In this document: piece by piece, positions 43,502 to 50,335 of the stretch | How positions within the stretch are numbered: the stretch's first letter is position 1 | How the letters are laid out: the number at the start of each line of letters is the position of its first letter | From: Zongyangia hominis | GTDB lineage: Bacteria; Bacillota; Clostridia; Oscillospirales; Ruminococcaceae | NCBI RefSeq assembly: GCF_014385095.1 | Contig: NZ_JACRTC010000004.1 | Location: 178,079 to 242,078, forward strand | Length of the DNA: 64,000 nucleotides | Direction: 5' to 3' | Notes under the pieces: model-generated | Told to the model about the DNA's origin: nothing | Databases searched by the model: none | The model's input: only the letters and a program-made list of their open reading frames with translations | Program-made: the position numbers and the translations under genes

Positions 43502-44643
43502 ATGGATTTTCCCTGCGCATGGCGCGAAAAAAGATCCTCTCCAAAGCAAAGCCCAAGAAGCTCTTGGAGCTCATTGATAACCTAGAAATTACCCCCAGCG
43601 GCAATATGGCCCGCTTTAGCCCCCAGGACATCCGGGTCAGCGCCGTAAGCATGACGGTCAAGCCCTATCAGAGCCTGTTTGACTATATCGCGGACATGAA
43701 CGCCTACATCCAAAAGGCCCGGGAGGAGGGCGCTCAGCTGGTGGTCTTCCCCGAGTACGCCGGGATGCTGATTCTCTCCGCCCTGCCGGTGTGGCATAAA
43801 TTCCAGAAGGAAGTGCTCTCCGCCGGGGATCTGGAGGAGGGACTCGGGCGGGCGCTGGACATGATGGAGGAGCTCTCGGAAGCGGTGTCGGAAGTCTATC
43901 TCACCGTCTTTTCAGAACTTGCGAGACTTCACGATCTCTATATCCTCAGCGGTTCCATCCTGACGAGGGAGGAGGACCGGCTTTATAACCGGGCCTACCT
44001 CTTTGACCACTTCGGCTATCTGGCCGCCACCCAGGACAAAATCTTCCTCTCCGCTTTGGAGCAGAGAATGGGGCTCTCCTGCGGCAAGGAGACGGTGGTT
44101 GCCGACACCGAAATCGGGAAGCTCGCCATCCTTATTGGGGCGGACGCCAACTATTTCGAGGTAGCGGACATCGCCGTAAAAAAAGGAGCGCAGATTCTCT
44201 TGGGCTGCGACCTCTCCATGGGGCCGTTTAATCCCTACAGCGCCCAGGTGGGCATGGAGATGCGGGTGCAGGAAACCGGCGTCTTTGGGGTCAAGTCGGT
44301 GCTCTTGGGAGAACTGCCCTTTGATGTGAAGCTCTACGCCAAATCGGGCATCTACGCCCCCTTCTCCTGTACCAGCGACCTGTCCGGGGTGCTGGCGCAG
44401 TCGGACAGCTATAAGCACGACGCGGTTCTCACAGCCAGCCTGGATTTGAGCCGGCTGGAGTATGCGAGGGACATCTATACCTCCGACCACAACCCGGCTC
44501 TCTGCCGGAAGAACGCGCCCCGGGGATACATGCTCCTATCGGTGGCGCCGCCCGCCGCGCCTAAAATAAACGGCCCGCGGGAGGAAACGGAAGACAGGGA
44601 GGAACAGGAGCCGTCCCGCCGGGAGACGGCGGGCGTCCGCTAG
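43498..44643 (+). CDS. Degenerate nitrilase-superfamily protein B (keeps Glu and Lys, lacks Cys)
   Basis: This 381-residue protein has GAQLVVFPEYAGML near 77-90 (Glu kept), YLAATQDKIFLSALEQRMGL near 174-193 (Lys kept) and GKLAILIGADANYFEVADIA near 207-226, where the nucleophile Cys is replaced by Gly (expected ICYD, found IGAD). The N-terminal 45 residues and the charged C-terminal tail (EETEDREEQEPSRRETAG) are extra. It is coupled to protein A by a 4-base overlap. The two retain complementary catalytic residues, suggesting a dedicated pair of pseudoenzymes or a hetero-oligomer. Confidence 0.78.
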   Translation: MNGFSLRMARKKILSKAKPKKLLELIDNLEITPSGNMARFSPQDIRVSAVSMTVKPYQSLFDYIADMNAYIQKAREEGAQLVVFPEYAGMLILSALPVWHKFQKEVLSAGDLEEGLGRALDMMEELSEAVSEVYLTVFSELARLHDLYILSGSILTREEDRLYNRAYLFDHFGYLAATQDKIFLSALEQRMGLSCGKETVVADTEIGKLAILIGADANYFEVADIAVKKGAQILLGCDLSMGPFNPYSAQVGMEMRVQETGVFGVKSVLLGELPFDVKLYAKSGIYAPFSCTSDLSGVLAQSDSYKHDAVLTASLDLSRLEYARDIYTSDHNPALCRKNAPRGYMLLSVAPPAAPKINGPREETEDREEQEPSRRETAGVR

Positions 44644-44680
44644 GAAGACGCGAAAAGCTCCGTGAATAAAGGGAGGCTCT

Positions 44681-44833
44681 ATGAAAAATTTAGCGCAGAA
44701 GCTAGCCCTTGGGGGCATTTCCCTGTTATTGTTCGGACTGCTGCTGGCCGTGATGACCCAGACGCCCCTTTCCTATGTGGTGGGGGGATTGGGGCTCGTC
44801 TTCTCGCTGACAGCCTGTATTACACAGGAATAA
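44681..44833 (+). CDS. Small two-helix membrane protein (50 aa)
   Basis: ATG 44681 follows GGGAGGCTCT. The 50-residue product has two hydrophobic segments (GGISLLLFGLLLAVMTQ near 11-27, YVVGGLGLVFSLTACI near 32-47) joined by a short TPLS turn. It lies 37 bases after the nitrilase pair and just before a strong terminator, so it is probably the last gene of that operon. Family unknown. Confidence 0.75.
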   Translation: MKNLAQKLALGGISLLLFGLLLAVMTQTPLSYVVGGLGLVFSLTACITQE

Positions 44834-44837
44834 AGAG

Positions 44838-44876
44838 AAACCCCCGGGCAAGCCAACGGCTTGCCCGGGGGTTTTT
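44838..44876 (+). terminator. Terminator of the nitrilase-pair operon
   Basis: AAACCCCCGGGCAAGCC, an AAC loop, then GGCTTGCCCGGGGGTTTTT: a 16-bp stem 4 bases after the small membrane protein gene. Confidence 0.95.
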
Positions 44877-44920
44877 GGTGGAAAGCTGAGATTGATTAAG
44901 GCACGCAGCAAGGGAGTAAA

Positions 44921-45163
44921 TTACAGAGTCACGACGATTTCTTCTCCCTCGCTGGTGTGGATGTCCACAAGGCACAGCCCCCGGTGCCGCCTGCGCAGCG
45001 TCCTGAGCTGCAGCAGCAGACCGGCTTTTTTCTCGTCGGGGACGCTGACATAGTTTCTGCCCACATATAGCCCAATGGAGAGGCCCAGGCGGCTGAGCAC
45101 CAGGGAGGTGGGGAGATAAAAGGTGGCGCGCATTTCTTCGGTATGGATTTTAATTTTCATCAT
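44921..45163 (-). CDS. Small hypothetical protein paired with an Xre regulator
   Basis: The 80-residue protein starts MMKIKIHTEEMRATFYLPTS and ends with a beta-rich CLVDIHTSEGEEIVVTL. The charged, strand-rich pattern resembles the C-terminal part of its partner (VEVESSEGDIVEVTAE), so the two may share a domain. It overlaps the Xre gene by 4 bases. I do not recognise the family. Confidence 0.75.
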   Translation of the reverse strand: MMKIKIHTEEMRATFYLPTSLVLSRLGLSIGLYVGRNYVSVPDEKKAGLLLQLRTLRRRHRGLCLVDIHTSEGEEIVVTL

Positions 45164-45651
45164 TCGGCCGTGACTTCCACGATATCCCCCTCGCTGCTTT
45201 CCACTTCCACGATTTTGCCCATCATCCCGCTTTCAATGAGGGTGATGATCATATCCAGATCCAGCGCTTTGAGGATATCGCTGCCGTTAAACTGAGGAAT
45301 TTCGATCTTCATGTCCGCCGCGATTTTTACGAAGGCCAGGGGCAGGTTGATCTTGACTTTATCCCCCTTCACCGTCTGGACGTTGACCCGCAAAAACATT
45401 TCGTTGATATTCTTGCGCTGTTCGGCGGGCACAAACTCCACGATGTCCTTCCGTTCCCGGACCAGATCGTCCAGGGAGATGTGGAAAAAGTCGGCCAGCT
45501 CGATGAGGACGGGAAGATCGGGGATGCTCAGGTCCTTCTCCCACTTGCTCACTGCCTGGGAGGAGACCCCCATCTTTTCCGCCAGCTCGTCTTGGGTCAT
45601 ATTTTTCTGTTTTCTCAGATCATTAATTTTTTCGCCAATGGTTCTTTTCAT
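45160..45651 (-). CDS. Xre-family transcriptional regulator with C-terminal sensor-like domain
   Basis: The 163-residue protein is read from ATG 45651, with AGAGGTAACG just upstream; an ATG at 45672 precedes that site. The HTH spans about 4-60 (EKINDLRKQKNMTQDELAEK, GVSSQAVSKWEKDLSIPDL). A C-terminal domain of about 80 residues carries FLRVNVQTVKGDKVKINLPL and KALDLDMIITLIESGMMGKI, as in regulators paired with small SHOCT/DUF-type proteins that sense envelope state. The ligand is unknown. Confidence 0.85.
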   Translation of the reverse strand: MKRTIGEKINDLRKQKNMTQDELAEKMGVSSQAVSKWEKDLSIPDLPVLIELADFFHISLDDLVRERKDIVEFVPAEQRKNINEMFLRVNVQTVKGDKVKINLPLAFVKIAADMKIEIPQFNGSDILKALDLDMIITLIESGMMGKIVEVESSEGDIVEVTAE

Positions 45652-45807
45652 ATCGTTACCTCTTTCATTCATTCATCGGTTGTTGTCCGTATCCTTATCA
45701 TAGGGGATAGCCGGGCAAAAAGGAAGGGAGTGGCGGTTGAACTGCCCTACCGTTAGTTGCAAAATATGAAACCATTGGTTGTTATTGCCGTATTTTCCCT
45801 AAAAATG

Positions 45808-45955
45808 CACCTGCCGGTGCGGGATAGCGCGGACCTGTGGTCGGCATGACGCGTTCTGGGTCTAGTTCGAACCACTGTCGCGTGACCCGCGTTGGGTCGC
45901 GAATACGTTCAAACGCGGTGTGTCAGCGGCAACTTGCCGCCCCGCCGGCAGGCGG
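45808..45955 (-). repeat. Interspersed repeat locus 14
   Basis: One reverse unit: GGCATGACGCGTTCTGGGTC, CGAACCACTGTCGCGTGACC, GAATACGTTCAAACGCGGTG, TGTCAGCGGCAACTTGCCG, very like locus 11. It begins after CACCTGCCGGTGCGGG at 45809-45824. Confidence 0.85.
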
Positions 45956-45956
45956 C

Positions 45957-45985
45957 AGAAAAACAGCCGCCTGATGGCGGCTGTT
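45957..45985 (-). terminator. Terminator of the secreted coiled-coil protein gene
   Basis: Minus-strand AACAGCCGCC, ATCA loop, GGCGGCTGTT followed by five U, 12 bases beyond the stop. Confidence 0.92.
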
Positions 45986-45997
45986 AGTCATGATGGG

Positions 45998-47638
45998 TTA
46001 TAGAGCCGCTTCCGCGTCCCTGAGAGCCTCATGGGCGCTCTCCAGGTTCGACTGTGCGTCGGAAACGGCCTCGTCGGCAGTGTCCTTCTCCGACTGTGCG
46101 TCGGAAACGGTCTGCTGGGCGTCCTGATCGGCGGCAATGGCGTCGTTTACCCGCTCCTCGGCGCTGTCGGAAGCCTGCGCGGCATCTTCGGCGTCTTTCT
46201 GCGCGGCCTCGGCGTCGGCGGCTGCCGCATCAGCCTTGTCCTGGGCGTGTTTGGCGGCATCTTCTTTAGAAGCTGCGTTCTGATCGGCCTCGTCTGCCTT
46301 CGCCTGTGCGTCGTTGTAGGCGATGAGAGCCTCTTCTTTTGCAGATTCTGCGTCTTTGACGGCGGCATTTTTTTCATCGAGCTGGGTCTGGGCGTCCTGT
46401 TTGGCCTGGATGGCCGCGTTGGCTTCGTCGGTGACGTCCTTCTCGACGGTGTATTTTCCGCCGCTGATGATCTTGTTGTTTTGATTGTCGTAGTCCACCT
46501 CGGTGGAGCCGTCAGAATAAACTCCGGTCGCGGTGTTGTACTTGATGACATGGGCGACGGTGGTGCCTTTGGCCTCGTCGACGACGGAAGTCATGGTGAT
46601 GAATACGTTAAAGCCCTTTTCCGTTCTGCCATCGCATTTGAAAAGGCGATAGGTGTATGCGTCGCCATCGGCCAGGATACCGCTGTTGTCCAGATATTCG
46701 TTGAGTGCCACCGCATAGATCTGGCCGTTGGAATTGAGAGAATTGATCCACTCAAAGTAGTCTTTCCCATCGTGATAGACGTGGGAGAGCGCATTGATCT
46801 CAGATTCGTCGATACCAGTCAGCAGGCAGGCGATGACATCGTAGACTTTGCTGTCCGCTTTGGCGTCGGCCAGGGACTGCTCCGCGTCTTTGGCGGCGTC
46901 TTGCGCCTTGCCGGCGGCTGCGACCGCATCGTCGTAGGCTTTTTTTGCCTGGGCGGCCTTCTGAGCGGCCTCATCGGCCTTTGCGCGGGCGTCGCTCGCT
47001 TCGGCAGCCGCCTTGTCGGCAGCGGCCTGGGCGTCTTTGGCGGCATTCGCCTTCTCATCGGCGGCCTTTGTGGCGTCGTCTTTCGCCTGGGCGGCTTTTT
47101 TCGCCTCATATTTCGCGGCTTCCACCTGATCGGCGGTTGCATCTTTCGCGGAGAGGGCATCTTCCAATGCCTGCGCCTTCTCGTCGGCGGCTATCTGCGC
47201 CTGAGAGAGTGCTTCCTCTGCGATGCGTACCTGCTCTTTTGCTGCTTCTGCCTTCTGGCGTGCTTCTTCCCGTTTGGCCGCTGCGTCCGACGCCTGGATG
47301 GAGGCGCTGGAGGACGCGGTTTCGGCCTGCTGGTAGGCGGTCTCGGCCGCTTCCACCCGGGGGGCGGTGATCTGCGCGACCGTGTTTGCCAAAGGCTGGG
47401 TCCGCTGGACGGCGACGGCTTGAGCGGCAGGGGCCGCCATGGAAGCGTCCTCGCCGTTTAAGGTGGTGGGGAGCTGCGCCAGCGGGGTTTCCTCATCGCC
47501 AATCTGGGTCAGATGGCGGGAGGCGGGATCGGATGCGGGCATCTCGACGGTGGTCTGGAATGCGTTAAGCACCGGAGCGATGCAGAGCATGAGCAAAAGA
47601 ACGAGCGCGATGACGAAATATCTTTTATTCTTTTTCAT
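45998..47638 (-). CDS. Secreted Ala-rich coiled-coil protein under c-di-GMP riboswitch control
   Basis: The 546-residue product is read from ATG 47638, with AAAGGGG upstream. It has a signal peptide (MKKNKRYFVIALVLLLMLC then an NAFQT cleavage region) and a linker to about 85. A long Ala/Lys/Glu coiled coil spans about 85-270, a globular domain of about 150 residues follows (SEINALSHVYHDGKDYFEWI, AYTYRLFKCDGRTEKGFNVF), and a second coiled coil runs to the end. There is no sorting signal or transmembrane anchor. The domain is unknown to me; an extracellular fibre or adhesin is plausible. Two c-di-GMP-I aptamers and an intervening terminator lie in its leader. Confidence 0.85.
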   Translation of the reverse strand: MKKNKRYFVIALVLLLMLCIAPVLNAFQTTVEMPASDPASRHLTQIGDEETPLAQLPTTLNGEDASMAAPAAQAVAVQRTQPLANTVAQITAPRVEAAETAYQQAETASSSASIQASDAAAKREEARQKAEAAKEQVRIAEEALSQAQIAADEKAQALEDALSAKDATADQVEAAKYEAKKAAQAKDDATKAADEKANAAKDAQAAADKAAAEASDARAKADEAAQKAAQAKKAYDDAVAAAGKAQDAAKDAEQSLADAKADSKVYDVIACLLTGIDESEINALSHVYHDGKDYFEWINSLNSNGQIYAVALNEYLDNSGILADGDAYTYRLFKCDGRTEKGFNVFITMTSVVDEAKGTTVAHVIKYNTATGVYSDGSTEVDYDNQNNKIISGGKYTVEKDVTDEANAAIQAKQDAQTQLDEKNAAVKDAESAKEEALIAYNDAQAKADEADQNAASKEDAAKHAQDKADAAAADAEAAQKDAEDAAQASDSAEERVNDAIAADQDAQQTVSDAQSEKDTADEAVSDAQSNLESAHEALRDAEAAL

Positions 47639-47717
47639 GGTTTTCCCCTTTCTACGAAACGCGGATAGCTTTGCGGGTGCGTTTCGCTTTCGACTGAGGA
47701 AGCACAGATGAATTTTG

Positions 47718-47805
47718 CCCCTCAGTGCAGCTGGCTGCCAACCGGGGAAGGTAAGGCCCTCTAGCTTTGCGTCGCCGGCTTTCGCCGGGTTTGCCAAAAT
47801 CACCT
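47718..47805 (-). promoter_or_regulatory. c-di-GMP-I (GEMM-I) riboswitch, gene-proximal aptamer
   Basis: On the minus strand: GGCAAACC (47795-47788), a GCCGG stem with GAAA tetraloop, GACGCAAAGC (canonical), GGGCC tetraloop-receptor side and GGTTGGCAGCC (47743-47733) in the expected order and spacing for GEMM-I. Between it and the start codon, CGAAACGC...GCGTTTCG forms a hairpin ending just before the ribosome binding site, suggesting control of translation. Confidence 0.88.
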
Positions 47806-47830
47806 CTTGTATTGCACAAATTCTGACGCC

Positions 47831-47862
47831 AAAAAAGGCTTTGCGCACAGCGCAAAGCCTTT
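47831..47862 (-). terminator. Intrinsic terminator between the two c-di-GMP-I aptamers
   Basis: Minus-strand AAAGGCTTTGCGC, TGT loop, GCGCAAAGCC followed by six U. It lies directly downstream of the promoter-proximal aptamer and is its likely expression platform. Confidence 0.9.
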
Positions 47863-47899
47863 GGTAGAATCAAAAACAGAAAGGGTACGTTCCTGTATT

Positions 47900-47990
47900 C
47901 CGATTGCAACTGGCTGCCAACCTGGTGAGAGGTAAGGCCCTTTAGCTTTGCGCCGCCGGCTTTCGCCGGGTTTGCCAAATATTGACTCGG
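47900..47990 (-). promoter_or_regulatory. c-di-GMP-I (GEMM-I) riboswitch, promoter-proximal aptamer
   Basis: On the minus strand: GGCAAACC (47977-47970), CGGC-GAAA-GCCG, GGCGCAAAGC (47955-47946, with G where the second aptamer has A), GGGCC and GGTTGGCAGCC (47923-47913). It is about 80% identical to the downstream aptamer and is followed by a terminator, so it probably controls transcription. Confidence 0.88.
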
Positions 47991-48025
47991 AGGACTGTCA
48001 CGCACGGCAGCCATCCTATGCCCTC

Positions 48026-48054
48026 ATTCTATGCGCGGTGAGGCGAAATGTCAA
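48026..48054 (-). promoter_or_regulatory. Promoter of the riboswitch-controlled gene
   Basis: Minus-strand TTGACA (48054-48049), a 17-base spacer, then TAGAAT (48031-48026). The leader from here to the ATG at 47638 is about 380 bases and holds both aptamers. Confidence 0.88.
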
Positions 48055-48146
48055 TCGGAAAGGGGACGAGTTTTATAGAAATTCTAGTCACATAATCAGC
48101 AATTGTATCTATAGCCATGGGGCGTGTGAAATCTGTGACCGGTAGA

Positions 48147-49505
48147 TTAAGCGTCTTTGCCCGCTTTTTCCGGGCCTTCCGGGGGAGGCAGGATGACGGC
48201 CTTGACTCTGGCGATGCGCCGGTCCACAATGCTCACAGCGGTGAGGCGTACCCCCGCGATTTCCACGGTGGGAGTTTCCTCCTCCCCGGGGATGCGGCCC
48301 AAGGTGTCGATGATGAGTCCGCCCAAGGTATCCACGTCCACGTCGGCGTCTTCCTCCACCAATTCCACCCCCAGCGCCTTGGACACGTCGTCCAGAGAGG
48401 CGCCGCCGTCGATGGACCAGGTGTTCTCGTCGATGCGGGAGAATTCCTCCTCCTCGTTGTCGTATTCGTCCTGGATATTGCCCACGATGGATTCCAGCAC
48501 GTCCTCCATGGTGACGATGCCGGAGGTGCCGCCGTATTCATCCACTACCACGGCCAACTGGACCTTGCGCTCGGTGAACTGGGTAAAGAGCTCCCGCAGG
48601 CGGTTGGATTCGGGGACAAAAAAGACCGGCCGCAGATAGCTTTCCACGTGAAACTCTTCCGGAGCGCCGCCGCCCAGGAGCTTGAGCAGGTCCTTGACAT
48701 AGATGACGCCCACGATGTTGTCGATGTCCTCCCGGTAGGCCGGGATGCGGGAATAGCCGTCGGTGATGGCAATGTCCAGAATATCGTTTAAGGAGCAGTC
48801 CACGGGCACGGCGGAAATTTCGGTGCGGTGGGTCATGATCTCCTCTGCGGTGGTGTCGTCGAACTCGAAGATGTTGTTGATCATTTCCTTCTGGCTCTCT
48901 TCGATGACGCCCTTTTCATTGCCCACATCCACCATCATGCGGATTTCTTCCTCGGTGACCAGTTCCACCTGGCTGGCCGGGTCAAAGCCCAGCAGCTTGG
49001 AGAGGGCGTCGGCGCATTTGACGGTGAAAAAGCGGAAGGGCCGGGTGATCTGCAAGATGACCGAGAGCAGGCCCACGGTGGACAAGGAGATCCGCTCCGG
49101 GTTTTTCCCCGCGATGTTCTTGGGCAGGTAGGTGGCCAGCACCAGTACCAAAAAGCAGGTGAGGAGAGCGGCCGCGGCCACCAGCACCACACCGGCCGCA
49201 CTCTGGGGCAGGGAGAGGGAAATGAGCCAGGGCCAGGCGGTGCGGTAGGCGACCAGGGTGGCCAGGATGGCGATGAGGACGGTGAAAAAGTGGGAGAGCA
49301 GCAGCGTCGCGTCATTGTAATGGGTCGGCTCCCCCGTCAGACGGGCGATGCGCTGGGCACGCTCGTCACCCTCCTCGCACAATTTGCGGATGCGGGCGTC
49401 GGGGAACAGGACAATGGCGGTCTTGCTGCACATGATGAAGGCCTTGAGAAATAAGGCCACAGCCAGCAGAATCAAACAGAGAATCAGATTTCCGTCGGGG
49501 TCCAC
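48147..49505 (-). CDS. CNNM/HlyC-CorC family transporter (DUF21, CBS pair, CorC_HlyC)
   Basis: The 452-residue protein has an N-terminal DUF21 membrane domain with about four helices (to residue 165), a hinge with TEEEIRMMVDVGNEKGVIEE near 203-222, a CBS pair near 230-350 (EEIMTHRTEISAVPVDCSLN; VVDEYGGTSGIVTMEDVLES near 340-359) and the C-terminal CorC_HlyC domain (WSIDGGASLDDVSKALGVEL near 388-407). Relatives transport Mg2+ or Co2+, or act as MpfA-type magnesium exporters. It is a single gene flanked by repeats upstream and by the riboswitch promoter region downstream. Confidence 0.9.
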   Translation of the reverse strand: MDPDGNLILCLILLAVALFLKAFIMCSKTAIVLFPDARIRKLCEEGDERAQRIARLTGEPTHYNDATLLLSHFFTVLIAILATLVAYRTAWPWLISLSLPQSAAGVVLVAAAALLTCFLVLVLATYLPKNIAGKNPERISLSTVGLLSVILQITRPFRFFTVKCADALSKLLGFDPASQVELVTEEEIRMMVDVGNEKGVIEESQKEMINNIFEFDDTTAEEIMTHRTEISAVPVDCSLNDILDIAITDGYSRIPAYREDIDNIVGVIYVKDLLKLLGGGAPEEFHVESYLRPVFFVPESNRLRELFTQFTERKVQLAVVVDEYGGTSGIVTMEDVLESIVGNIQDEYDNEEEEFSRIDENTWSIDGGASLDDVSKALGVELVEEDADVDVDTLGGLIIDTLGRIPGEEETPTVEIAGVRLTAVSIVDRRIARVKAVILPPPEGPEKAGKDA

Positions 49506-49599
49506 TCACAAAACTCCTTCGTTGTAGATAATTTAGGGCTTAGATACAGCTACAATTACCTTATATTATACATCGTGCCGCCGCCCCCGTCAAACCCCT

Positions 49600-50108
49600 G
49601 CCCGCCGCCTGCCGGCGGGACGACGCGGACCTGCGGCGGGCATGACGCGGACCTGCGGTCGGCATGTCGCGCTCTTGGTTTGATCGAGGCCACCGCCGCG
49701 TTCCCCGCTCTTGGGTTGCCGACGCACCACAGCGCGATGTCCTCCACCGGCAGGTGGGCCCCTCCGGGGCGGGATGACGCGCCCTGAGTTTGATCGAGGA
49801 CACCGCCGCGTTCCTCGCGTTAAAGTCGCAGACGCGCCACAGCGCGATGTCCTGACCGGTAGGTCCACCGCCGCGTTCCCCGCGCTTGGGTTGCCGACGC
49901 ACCACAGCGCGATGTCCTCCACCGGCAGGTGGGCCCCTCCGGGGCGGGATGACGCGCCCTGAGTTTGATCGAGGACACCGCCGCGTTCCTCGCGTTAAAG
50001 TCGCAGACGCGCCACAGCGCGATGTCCTGACCGGTAGGTCCACCGTCGCGTTCCCCGCGCTTGGGTTGCCGACGCACCACAGCGCGACATCCTCCACCGG
50101 TAGGTGGA
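49600..50108 (-). repeat. Interspersed repeat locus 15, tandem 175-bp composite units
   Basis: A composite of two reverse sub-units (CCGCGTTCCCCGCGCTTGGG; CGCGCCCTGAGTTTGATCGA) repeats with a period of about 175 bases from 49690 to 50040, then a third partial copy. CCACCGGCAGGTGG palindromes lie at about 49744, 49919 and 50094. Copies are nearly identical, indicating recent duplication. It occupies most of 49506-50147 ahead of the nifJ promoter. Confidence 0.93.
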
Positions 50109-50147
50109 AGATTTCTGAAAAAGGGGGAAAATAAGAGTGAGAGATAC

Positions 50148-50176
50148 TTTACTTTGCGCCATAAAGATGATAAAAT
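50148..50176 (+). promoter_or_regulatory. nifJ promoter
   Basis: TTTACT at 50148-50153, a 17-base spacer, then TAAAAT at 50171-50176. It leaves a leader of about 155 bases containing GCAGGCCCTGGAGGCCC-type pairing near 50200-50217; no known regulatory RNA recognised. Confidence 0.65.
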
Positions 50177-50335
50177 TTGAAGGTAGCAAACACAAGTGGA
50201 AGCAGGCCCTGGAGGCCCTTTTCATGTGGACCTTGTCTTTTTGCGCCAATGCCCGGCGCTTGGGACAGGGTTAAATGCGCACAGGGTGGAATTTCCATCC
50301 GGCCAAAAGAATTCCAAAAGGGAGGAACAACAAAC

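Noticed and set aside
44662-44889. 75-codon plus-strand frame around the small membrane protein
   Set aside because: It reads through the terminator; the 44681 frame has the ribosome binding site and two clear hydrophobic segments.
46031-47461. 476-codon plus-strand frame
   Set aside because: Antisense to the Ala-rich coiled-coil gene; repetitive codons leave the opposite strand open.
49561-50249. Overlapping minus-strand frames with repeated peptides (CGASATQARGTRRW)
   Set aside because: Translation of the 175-bp tandem repeat, not a protein family.
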